DNA of 22,781 nt from Brevundimonas sp. (GTDB taxonomy: Bacteria > Pseudomonadota > Alphaproteobacteria > Caulobacterales > Caulobacteraceae), in contig NZ_QFNM01000039.1 of NCBI RefSeq assembly GCF_003248455.1, positions 1-22,781 of the forward strand, in the 5' to 3' direction. Both the position numbers and the translations under genes were made by a program. The notes below the pieces were generated by a model, which saw nothing but the letters and a program-made list of their open reading frames with translations, searched no databases and was not told the origin of the DNA. Shown here piece after piece: positions 15,014 through 21,474 of this stretch; positions within the stretch are counted from its first letter, which is position 1, and each line of letters starts with the position of its first letter.

Positions 15014-15829
15014 CTATTCCGGCTTCCTGAACCGCAGGGTCATCCGATCGCTCTCGCCCACGGCGTCGAAGGCCGCCCGTTCCTCGGGCGTCAGGGCGCG
15101 GCCCGACGGATCGTCGCGCGCCGCCGACTGGCGCACGGGCGGCAGGGTCCAGACCCCGAACGGGTGGTCGTGGTCGTCCTTGGGATTGGCGTTCAGCTCG
15201 CTGCGCGCCTCCAGGACGAAGCCGGCGTCGCGCGCCTCATGGATCACATAGCTTTCGGGCACATAGCCGGTGGCGGCGACGTCGGCGACGTTCAGCCCCT
15301 CGGCGCTGCGGTGCTGTTCGACGGCCAGGACGCCGCCGGGCTTCAGCGCCTTGAAGAAGGCCTGCAGATAGGGCTGAGTCCGTCCGTCGCGCGCCCAGTT
15401 GTGAAAGGCCCGCGCCACCAGGATCAGGTCCGCCTGGCCGTCCCCGACGCCCATGCTCTCCAGGGGACGGTCGACCGGGACGTAACGCCCGCCGGTAGCG
15501 GCCGCATAGGGTTCCAGGATACGCCGCCACCAGCTGGCGCCGCCCGGCTCGATCTCGACCACCGTCATGCCGGGCGTCAGCCCCCAGAAGGTCAGGGATT
15601 CGTAAGGATGGCGATAGACGTCGCGCGCCCGGTCCGCCGCCGGTCGACTGTCGGCGGCGACGGCGGCCAGCAGCGCCGTGTCCTCGGCGAAGGTCGGCAT
15701 GGCGCTGGACAGGGCCGAGCGCGGCGGCGTCCACGCCCCTTCGGTCTGGGCGGCCGGTGTGGCCGTCTGGGCGAAGGCCGGCGCCGTGGCGGACATGAGG
15801 ACGGCGAGGCCGAGGGCGGCGAAACGCAT
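15014..15829 (-). CDS. Exported methyltransferase-like protein (COG4798 type), paralogue 2 with internal deletion
   Basis: A 271-residue paralogue of the following gene, with a Sec signal peptide (MRFAALGLAVLMSATAPAFA) instead of a twin-arginine one. Shared blocks are RDVYRHPYESLTFWGLTPGM, the motif I region VVEIEPGGASWWRRILEPY, ADLILVARAFHNWARDG, ALKPGGVLAVEQHRS, NPKDDHDHPFGVWTL and the C-terminus GESDRMTLRFRKPE. Compared with paralogue 1, it lacks about 37 residues between motif I and the ADLxL strand. It therefore misses the segment where a class I fold normally contacts the SAM adenine. The ATG at 15829 begins the signal peptide; its ribosome-binding site is weak. It is separated from paralogue 1 by 91 bases without a clear terminator, so one transcript may cover both and the hydrolase. 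It may be a non-catalytic or altered-function copy. Confidence 0.85.
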   Translation of the reverse strand: MRFAALGLAVLMSATAPAFAQTATPAAQTEGAWTPPRSALSSAMPTFAEDTALLAAVAADSRPAADRARDVYRHPYESLTFWGLTPGMTVVEIEPGGASWWRRILEPYAAATGGRYVPVDRPLESMGVGDGQADLILVARAFHNWARDGRTQPYLQAFFKALKPGGVLAVEQHRSAEGLNVADVAATGYVPESYVIHEARDAGFVLEARSELNANPKDDHDHPFGVWTLPPVRQSAARDDPSGRALTPEERAAFDAVGESDRMTLRFRKPE

Positions 15830-15981
15830 GGGCGGAAGATCCTGCTCTTGAAACGCCGCTTCTCCATAGGCCGCCCGACGCCCGGCGCAAATGACGATGA
15901 CGAGACGTCGACGATCGGTCGCAGATCGGGCGTCGCCACCCCTTGACGCGCCATTCGGGGCCACCATCTGATCGTCCGAGA

Positions 15982-16025
15982 GCGCCGATTTCGGGTTCTC
16001 CAGAACGGCGGCGCCGATTTCGGGT
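15982..16025 (+). repeat. 15-bp direct repeat in the small heat-shock gene leader
   Basis: GCGCCGATTTCGGGT occurs at 15982-15996 and again at 16011-16025, exactly 29 bases apart. Each copy contains a short CCG-ATTT-CGG dyad that could form a small hairpin in RNA. It lies between the presumed promoter region and the ribosome-binding site of the heat-shock gene and may be part of a structured leader. Confidence 0.7.
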
Positions 16026-16039
16026 CGTCGGTCTGATCC

Positions 16040-16101
16040 CCCACCGTCCGGGCAAACCGCCGGGCGGCTCAACCTTGCTGATCCTCAGGAGGATGCTGAT
16101 G
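16040..16101 (+). promoter_or_regulatory. Candidate ROSE-type RNA thermometer before the small heat-shock gene
   Basis: The Shine-Dalgarno AGGAGG (16087-16092) is buried in a local hairpin: ATCCT (16081-16085) pairs with AGGAT (16090-16094) around a 4-base loop. Just 5' of it is TTGCT, the conserved UYGCU block that ROSE thermometers use to pair with the ribosome-binding site. A GC hairpin (CCGCC-G-GGCGG) lies upstream, as expected for a multi-stem leader. ROSE elements are known before IbpA-type heat-shock genes in alpha- and gammaproteobacteria. The fit was judged by eye; no folding was run. Confidence 0.5.
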
Positions 16102-16575
16102 CGTACCTATGATTTCTCCCCGCTGTACCGTTCGGCCGTCGGCTTCGACCGTCTGGCCAATCTGCTGGAGAGCGCGTCGCGCGCGACTAGTCAGGACACG
16201 GGCTATCCGCCCTACAACATCGAGACCACGGGCGAGAACGCCTATCGGATCGAGATCGCGGTGGCCGGCTTCGCCAGCGACGAACTGAACATCGAGGTGA
16301 AGGAAAACCTGCTCACCGTCACCGGGCGCAAGACCGCCAACGACGATGCTGCGACGCAGAAGACCTATCTGCATCGCGGCCTGGCCGAGCGCGATTTCGA
16401 GCGCCGGTTCCAGCTGGCCGACTATGTGGTCGTCACCGACGCCAACCTGGTCAACGGCTTGCTGTCCATCTCGCTGAAGCGCGAACTGCCCGAGGCGCTG
16501 AAGCCCCGCCGTATCGAAATCGGCGCCGGCCAGCCTCTGATCGAGGGCAAGGCCGAAACCGCCAAGGCGGCCTGA
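16099..16575 (+). CDS. Hsp20/IbpA-type small heat-shock protein
   Basis: ATP-independent holdase chaperone of the alpha-crystallin family, 158 residues, cytoplasmic. It binds unfolding proteins and hands them to DnaK/ClpB. The N-terminus MRTYDFSPLYRSAVGFDRL is that of class A (IbpA-like) members. The alpha-crystallin domain runs from YPPYNIE to about ISLKRELPE. Visible are YRIEIAVAGF, LNIEVKENLLTVTGRK, LHRGLAERDFERRFQLADYV, and the NGLLSISL strand near the C-terminal end. The C-terminal oligomerisation motif appears as RRIEIG (IxI). I chose ATG 16099 over the in-frame ATG at 16093 because AGGAGG lies 6 bases before it and IbpA-type proteins begin MRxYDF. Monocistronic, with a strong terminator and a structured leader suggesting heat control at translation. 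Confidence 0.95.
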   Translation: MRTYDFSPLYRSAVGFDRLANLLESASRATSQDTGYPPYNIETTGENAYRIEIAVAGFASDELNIEVKENLLTVTGRKTANDDAATQKTYLHRGLAERDFERRFQLADYVVVTDANLVNGLLSISLKRELPEALKPRRIEIGAGQPLIEGKAETAKAA

Positions 16576-16593
16576 TCGCCTTCGCCAACCTGG

Positions 16594-16622
16594 AAAGGGC
16601 GGCGTTCGCGCCGCCCTTTTTT
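16594..16622 (+). terminator. Rho-independent terminator of the small heat-shock gene
   Basis: An 11-bp perfect stem (16594-16604 with 16609-16619, core GGGCGGCG) closed by a TTCG tetraloop and running into six T residues (16617-16622). It abuts the stop of the convergent rppH gene (16622). On the minus strand only three T residues follow, so it is weaker in that direction. Confidence 0.92.
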
Positions 16623-17101
16623 CATGCCCGGGCCAAGTGTGCGAAGGCGGCTACCACCCGTTCGTAGGCCGGGCGTTTGAACGGCACGATCAGGTCGCAG
16701 GCCTCCGACAGATCGCCCCAGCGCCAGGCGTCGAACTCGACGTCCTTGTCGGCCGTCAGGTCGATCTCGGCCTCGTCGCCGAGGAAGCGGAAGGCGAACC
16801 ACCGCTGCTTCTGGCCCTTGAAGCCGCGCCAGGCCTTGGCGTTGTTCATCGCTTCAGGCGGAAAGTCGTACAGGATCCAGCCGTCCGTCCGCCCCAGCAA
16901 CTCGACCGAGGCCACGCCCGTCTCCTCGCGCAGTTCGCGCCGCGCGGCGGCCTCCAAGTCTTCACCCTCGTCGACGCCGCCCTGCGGAAACTGCCAATTA
17001 TAGGGGCCGGGCGTGGCGTGGCGCTGGCCATACCAGACGCGGCCGTCCCGGTTGAACAGCACCACCCCCACATTGGGGCGATAAAGCGAGAGGTCGGTCA
17101 T
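16622..17101 (-). CDS. rppH: RNA pyrophosphohydrolase (NudH/RppH), Nudix family
   Basis: Cytoplasmic Nudix hydrolase that removes pyrophosphate from the 5' triphosphate of RNA and so starts 5'-end-dependent decay. Members also cleave diadenosine polyphosphates. It is 159 residues, family length. The Nudix box GGVDEGEDLEAAARRELREETG is complete (Gx5Ex7REUxEExGU, about residues 41-63). It is preceded by YRPNVGVVLFNRDGRVWYGQR and PYNWQFPQG, and followed by WILYDFPPEA, FKGQKQRWFAFRF and EFDAWRWG, all typical of RppH. The ATG at 17101 is chosen; the frame opens one codon earlier only through a TTG. No clear Shine-Dalgarno is seen, because a GCGGCGA repeat array occupies that position. It lies downstream of the divergent polysaccharide deacetylase gene, a neighbourhood conserved in alphaproteobacteria. 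Confidence 0.96.
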   Translation of the reverse strand: MTDLSLYRPNVGVVLFNRDGRVWYGQRHATPGPYNWQFPQGGVDEGEDLEAAARRELREETGVASVELLGRTDGWILYDFPPEAMNNAKAWRGFKGQKQRWFAFRFLGDEAEIDLTADKDVEFDAWRWGDLSEACDLIVPFKRPAYERVVAAFAHLARA

Positions 17102-17106
17102 CAAGC

Positions 17107-17224
17107 GGCGAGCGGCGAGCGGCGAGTGACGAGCCGCTGCGGCGAAAACTCGTATGGCTGCCGCGTGACATGGTCGATGGGGCGGCCAAAGCCGCCACTC
17201 GCCACTCGCCGCTCGCCGCTCGCC
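17107..17224. repeat. Intercistronic inverted repeat built of GGCGAGC heptamers
   Basis: The spacer between the polysaccharide deacetylase gene and rppH is nearly filled by one inverted repeat. The arm at 17107-17128 (22 bases: tandem GGCGAGC units ending in GTG) is perfectly complementary to 17203-17224. A further CACTCGC copy lies at 17196-17202. About 74 bases of unrelated sequence lie between the arms. One arm starts 5 bases from the rppH start codon, the other 5 bases past the deacetylase stop. In a read-through transcript it could form a long stem masking the rppH start, or stabilise either end. Confidence 0.85.
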
Positions 17225-17229
17225 ACTTC

Positions 17230-18423
17230 CTAGCGCCCCGGCCGCATCGACATGGCCGAGGCGGGGGCCAGTTGCAGGCCGCGCTGCTCCAGCCCGGCGG
17301 TCCAGCGGGCGGCGGCCTCGACCGTCACCGGATAGCTGAAGCCGGTCCCCAGCGCAGAGCCGCGCATCTTGGCCTGGGCCTCCAGCCCGTTCAGGGCGGC
17401 GATGATGGCCGCGGGCGACTGGGTGCGGTCGATGACGCGGTCGGCGCTGGCCCGCGCCCAGGCTCGTGGACGGCGCTGGAACGCGCCGTCGTCCAGGAAG
17501 GCCACGCCCTTCTGGCGCAGCACGGTCAGGAAGGCGTTCATGCCCGTGTCCGAAGCGGCGAAACGGTCGCCCAGATAGTTGGTCACGCCGAAATAGCCCG
17601 TGGCGCGGCTCAGAAGCCAGTCCATCTTGGCCGCCACGTCGTCGGCCCCGCCGTCGGCCAGCAGCGTATAGGGGCCGGGGTCGTTGTCGGGATAGCCGGT
17701 CGGCTCCATCGGCATTTCCAGCATGACCTCGTGACCTTGCGCCCGCGCCTGGTCGATCCAGGCCTGCAGGTTCTCGGCATAGGGCACGAAGCTGAGCGTC
17801 ACCTCGGGCGGCAGGCGCTCGATGGCGGCGCGGGTCGTCACCGCGTTCAGCCCCAGCCCGCCGACGATCAGGGCCACGCGCGGCTTGCCGTTCGGGCGGA
17901 AAGGCCGGGCGTAGGCCTGGGCCGGCACGCGGCCGTCCGGCGCGATCATCGGCAACGGACCGTTGGGACCGGGCTGCGACAGGCCCGCGATGGGGGCCTT
18001 GACCAGGGGCGATGCGGCGTGGACCGGCGCCGTATAGGCCGCGGTCGCCCCGCCCGACACGCTGCCCCCGTCCGGCAGGGTGATGACGGCCTCGCCGTTC
18101 GCGGCCGGATCGCCGCCCCCCGCCAGATTCTGATAAAGGCCCATGGCCCCCATGGAAAAGGCCTCGAAGCCGGTCGGCGCGGGGGCGGCGGCGGCGGGCT
18201 GTTCGCGCTCCAACGCCACATGGGCCGAGGGCGCCCCGGCGTTGGGATCGCCAAGAACGGTCAGGAACAGGGCGCCGGCGCCCAGCAGGAACAGGCCCGC
18301 CAGCCCCGCCGCGACCGGCGGCTTCTTCAGCGCGTCGACCACGGGCTTCAGACTGGGGGCGTCCTTGACGCGCGGAGCGGCTCCGGCGGCGGCGGCGAGG
18401 GCGGACTGGCGTTTGGCGAACAT
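17230..18423 (-). CDS. Divergent polysaccharide deacetylase family protein (DUF610)
   Basis: Membrane-anchored periplasmic protein of 397 residues from the 'divergent polysaccharide deacetylase' family (a NodB-like barrel, YibQ-related), usually linked with cell-wall amidase genes. An N-terminal cytoplasmic stretch is followed by one transmembrane helix (PVAAGLAGLFLLGAGALFLTVL, about 36-57). A long Ala/Pro/Gly linker follows, then the barrel from about residue 180. Recognisable parts are PRVALIVGGLGLNAVTTRAAIERLP, VTLSFVPYAENLQAWIDQAR, GHEVMLEMPMEP, VTNYLGDRFAAS, FLTVLRQKGVAFLDDG and a closing ALGTGFSYPVTVEA. The metal-binding Asp-Asp of NodB-type enzymes is Gly-Gly here (IVGGLG), which I recall as usual in alphaproteobacterial members. 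Deacetylase activity is therefore doubtful. In many relatives ctpA and envC lie upstream; here they do not. Confidence 0.92.
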   Translation of the reverse strand: MFAKRQSALAAAAGAAPRVKDAPSLKPVVDALKKPPVAAGLAGLFLLGAGALFLTVLGDPNAGAPSAHVALEREQPAAAAPAPTGFEAFSMGAMGLYQNLAGGGDPAANGEAVITLPDGGSVSGGATAAYTAPVHAASPLVKAPIAGLSQPGPNGPLPMIAPDGRVPAQAYARPFRPNGKPRVALIVGGLGLNAVTTRAAIERLPPEVTLSFVPYAENLQAWIDQARAQGHEVMLEMPMEPTGYPDNDPGPYTLLADGGADDVAAKMDWLLSRATGYFGVTNYLGDRFAASDTGMNAFLTVLRQKGVAFLDDGAFQRRPRAWARASADRVIDRTQSPAAIIAALNGLEAQAKMRGSALGTGFSYPVTVEAAARWTAGLEQRGLQLAPASAMSMRPGR

Positions 18424-18596
18424 GGGCGCGAGGGGGGCCGATCTGGAATCCTACGCCCCATCATCGCCGCGGGCCGGTTAAGAAACCCTAACGGCCGGTT
18501 CACCATGATCGGCCCTATCGGCGGCTGTCACGGATCGTGCGTTGACGGAAGGCGTTTCAGCCCCTCCAGATAGCTCTCGCCCCGCCAAGCTTCAGG

Positions 18597-21305
18597 ATGC
18601 CGCCGATGATGAGCCCCGCCGCCGACGACGCCCTGCGCGACGAAGTCCGCCTGCTGGGCGGCATACTGGGCGACGTCATCCGCGACGAGGGCGGACAGGC
18701 CCTGTTCGACCATGTCGAGGCGGTGCGCCAGGCCTCCATCGCCTATCACCGCGACCCGGCGTCCCACCCGGCCAAGCGGCTGGAGAAACTGTTGACCGCC
18801 ATGTCGGTCGATCAGGCGGCGGGGCTGGCCCACGGCTTCGCCTTGTTCTCGCTCCTGGCCAATATCGCCGAGGATCGCGCCACTCGCCGTCGCGCCCAGG
18901 ACCAGGCCGAGGCCGGCGCCCGGCCCGACACCCCCGAAGGCGCCCTGAAGCGGCTGGCCGACCAGGGCGTGGAGCGCCAGGCCGTGCGCGACCTGCTGGA
19001 CCAGGCCCTGATCTCGCCCGTGCTGACCGCCCACCCGTCCGAGGTGCGGCGCAAGAGCGTCATCGACCGGATCGCCGCCATCACCGACCTGCTGGACGCC
19101 TGCGACAAGGCCGGGGACGCCTGCACCCCCGCCGCCGTGTCGGAGCCGCTGCGCCGCCAGATCGTCATCCTGTGGGCCACCCGCCTGGTCCGCACCCAGG
19201 GGCTGGTGGTGCAGGACGAGATCGACACCGTCGTCTCCTTCCTGGACCGCATCTTCCTGCACGTCGCGCCCAAGCAGTTGGCGGCGTGGCGGCGCCTGCT
19301 GGACGCGCCCGACCTTCAACCCTTCATGCGGGTCGGCACCTGGGTCGGCGGGGATCGCGACGGCAATCCGAACGTCGACGCCGCCGTCATGGCGGCCGCC
19401 TTCCGCAGCCAGGCGCGGGCGGTGCTGGCCTTCTACCTCGACGAGGTCCACGCCCTGGGCGCCGAGCTCAGCCTGGCGGCCGAACTGGCCCAGGTGTCGC
19501 CCGCGCTCCAGGCCCTGGCGGACGCCGCCCGCGACCCCTCGCCCCACCGCGCCGACGAACCCTATCGCCGCGCGCTGACGGGGATTTACGCCCGCCTGGC
19601 CGCCACGCACCAGACGCTGGGCGACGCCCCCGCGCCCCGCCGGCCCGCCGTCGAGGCCGAGCCCTATCCGGGGCCGGACGCCTTCGAGGCCGACCTGAAG
19701 ATCCTGCGCGACAGCCTGGTGTCGCACCACGGCGGCGTCTTCGCCGACGACCGGCTCGGCGACCTGATCACGGCGGTCGAGGTGTTCGGCTTCCACATGG
19801 CGACCCTGGACATGCGCCAGAACGCCGACGTCCACGAGCGCGTGGTCGCCGACCTGCTGAAGGTCGCGGGCGTCCAGTCCGACTATCTGGCGCTGGACGA
19901 GGAAGGGCGTCTGAACGTCCTGGCCGCAGAACTGGCCTCGTCCCGCCTGTTGTTCAGCCCCTATGCCGAATACCAGGCCGAGACGCTGAAGGAGCGCGCC
20001 ATCCTCCAGGCGGCGGCGACCGCCCTGTCCGCCTTCGGCCCCCAGGCCATCCGCACCCATATCGTGTCCAAGACCGACGCGGCGTCCGACCTGCTGGAGG
20101 TCTATCTGCTGCTGAAGGAGGTCGGTCTCTATCGGCCCGAAGACCCCGCCGCCTGCCCGATCCAGGCCGCGCCCCTGTTCGAGACCATCGAGGATCTGCG
20201 CGCCGCCCGCCCCACCCTTGAGCGGCTGTTGCAGGAGCCGTCCGCCCTGGCCGTCGCCCAGGCGCGCGGGGTGCAGGAGGTGATGATCGGCTATTCGGAT
20301 TCCAACAAGGACGGCTCCTATCTGACCTCGGGCTGGGAGTTGCACGAGGCGTCGCGCGCCCTGGTCGAGGTGACGCGCAAGCACGGGCTGAAGCTGCAAC
20401 TGTTCCACGGGCGCGGCGGCACGGTCGGGCGCGGCGGCGGCTCAGCCTTCGCCGGCGTCCTGGCCCAGCCCGAAGGTACGGTCCAGGGCCGCATCCGCAC
20501 CACCGAACAGGGCGAGGTCATCGCCAACAAATACGGCGAACCGGACATCGCCCTGCGCAATCTGGACGCCCTGACCTGCGGCGCCGTCCTGGCCTCGCTG
20601 GGCAAGGGGACCGACCACGTCTTCACCGCCGAACATGGGGCGACCCTTTCGGCGCTTTCGGCCCGGTCAATGGCCGCCTATCGCAAGCTGGTCTACGAGA
20701 CCGAGGGCTTCGTCGACTATTACCGCGCCGCCACCCCCATCGCCGAGATCGCCGACCTGAAGATCGGCTCGCGCCCGTCGTCGCGCACCGCCTCGACCCG
20801 GATCGAGGACCTGCGCGCCATTCCCTGGGTGTTCAGCTGGTCGCAGAGCCGGGTCATGCTGCCCGGCTGGTTCGGCTTCGGCTCGGCGGTCCAGGGCTGC
20901 GACATGGGCGAGTTGAAGGCGATGGCCGAGGCCTGGCCCTTCTTCAAGACTCTGGTTCAGAACATGGAGATGGTCATGGCCAAGTCCGACATGACCATCG
21001 CGCGCCGCTATGCGACCCTGGTTCCCGACGCCTCTCTGGCGGCGTCCATCTATGGCGAGATCCGCGCCGAATGGGACCGCACCCATGACGCCATCCTGGC
21101 CATCACAGGTCATGACGCCCTTCTAGGCGGTCAGCCCGAACTGGACCGGCTGATCCGTCTGCGGATGCCCTATGTCGAGCCTCTGAACCACGTCCAGATC
21201 GAACTGATCCGCCGCCGGCGCGCCGGCGACGACGACCCCCGCGTCCGCGAAGGCATCCTGCTGGCCATCAACGGCGTGGCGGCGGGCTTGCGGAACAGCG
21301 GCTGA
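18597..21305 (+). CDS. ppc: Phosphoenolpyruvate carboxylase
   Basis: Anaplerotic cytosolic enzyme that carboxylates phosphoenolpyruvate with bicarbonate to oxaloacetate, feeding the TCA cycle. At 902 residues it is complete. Motifs in order: VLTAHPSEVRRKSV with the catalytic His near 146 (most family members have TAHPTE), GGDRDGNPNV near 250, FHMATLDMRQNADVHE, the catalytic loop FHGRGGTVGRGGG near 603-615, QPEGTVQGRIRTTEQGEVI, GSRPSSR, RAIPWVFSWSQSRVMLPGW, and the C-terminal INGVAAGLRNSG that forms part of the effector site. Three in-frame ATGs lie close together (18597, 18606, 18609). CAGG sits directly against the first and 9 bases from the second, so translation may really begin at 18606. 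It is divergent from the deacetylase gene and convergent with corA. The 173-base spacer upstream holds no clear promoter match. Confidence 0.97.
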   Translation: MPPMMSPAADDALRDEVRLLGGILGDVIRDEGGQALFDHVEAVRQASIAYHRDPASHPAKRLEKLLTAMSVDQAAGLAHGFALFSLLANIAEDRATRRRAQDQAEAGARPDTPEGALKRLADQGVERQAVRDLLDQALISPVLTAHPSEVRRKSVIDRIAAITDLLDACDKAGDACTPAAVSEPLRRQIVILWATRLVRTQGLVVQDEIDTVVSFLDRIFLHVAPKQLAAWRRLLDAPDLQPFMRVGTWVGGDRDGNPNVDAAVMAAAFRSQARAVLAFYLDEVHALGAELSLAAELAQVSPALQALADAARDPSPHRADEPYRRALTGIYARLAATHQTLGDAPAPRRPAVEAEPYPGPDAFEADLKILRDSLVSHHGGVFADDRLGDLITAVEVFGFHMATLDMRQNADVHERVVADLLKVAGVQSDYLALDEEGRLNVLAAELASSRLLFSPYAEYQAETLKERAILQAAATALSAFGPQAIRTHIVSKTDAASDLLEVYLLLKEVGLYRPEDPAACPIQAAPLFETIEDLRAARPTLERLLQEPSALAVAQARGVQEVMIGYSDSNKDGSYLTSGWELHEASRALVEVTRKHGLKLQLFHGRGGTVGRGGGSAFAGVLAQPEGTVQGRIRTTEQGEVIANKYGEPDIALRNLDALTCGAVLASLGKGTDHVFTAEHGATLSALSARSMAAYRKLVYETEGFVDYYRAATPIAEIADLKIGSRPSSRTASTRIEDLRAIPWVFSWSQSRVMLPGWFGFGSAVQGCDMGELKAMAEAWPFFKTLVQNMEMVMAKSDMTIARRYATLVPDASLAASIYGEIRAEWDRTHDAILAITGHDALLGGQPELDRLIRLRMPYVEPLNHVQIELIRRRRAGDDDPRVREGILLAINGVAAGLRNSG

Positions 21306-21334
21306 CGGCCTTCCTCTGCAATCCCAACGCCGTG

Positions 21335-21455
21335 ATTCCGGGGCGTCCAAAGGACGAACCCGGAACCCAGGTGGCTTGCGTCAGGCGGCGAATGTTCCAC
21401 GCGCCTTAATCGCGGTCCTGGGTTCCGGGTTCTTCGCTACGCTCAGCCCCGGAAT
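21335..21455. repeat. Composite inverted-repeat element between ppc and corA
   Basis: A two-tier inverted repeat. The outer arms are ATTCCGGGGC (21335-21344) and GCCCCGGAAT (21446-21455). The inner arms are the 16-mer GAACCCGGAACCCAGG (21356-21371) and its exact complement at 21417-21432. The 11-base piece between the left arms, GTCCAAAGGAC, is itself a small hairpin. The 13-base piece on the right is TTCGCTACGCTCA. The middle (21372-21416) is unrelated. The motif 'GGGCTGAGCGTAGCGAAGAACCCGG' read on the minus strand is one I recall as a dispersed intergenic element in this group of bacteria. Placed between convergent genes, it may end both transcripts. Confidence 0.85.
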
Positions 21456-21474
21456 GACGAGCGGCTGATTGTCT

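Noticed and set aside
19026..19060. TAHPSE instead of TAHPTE in PEP carboxylase as a sign of inactivity
   Set aside because: Thr to Ser is conservative and the catalytic His and all other motifs are intact. Probably a lineage variant.
18528..20408. 626-codon minus-strand frame opposite ppc
   Set aside because: No recognisable domain and biased composition (Gly, Gln, Val); ppc has all its catalytic motifs in the sense frame.
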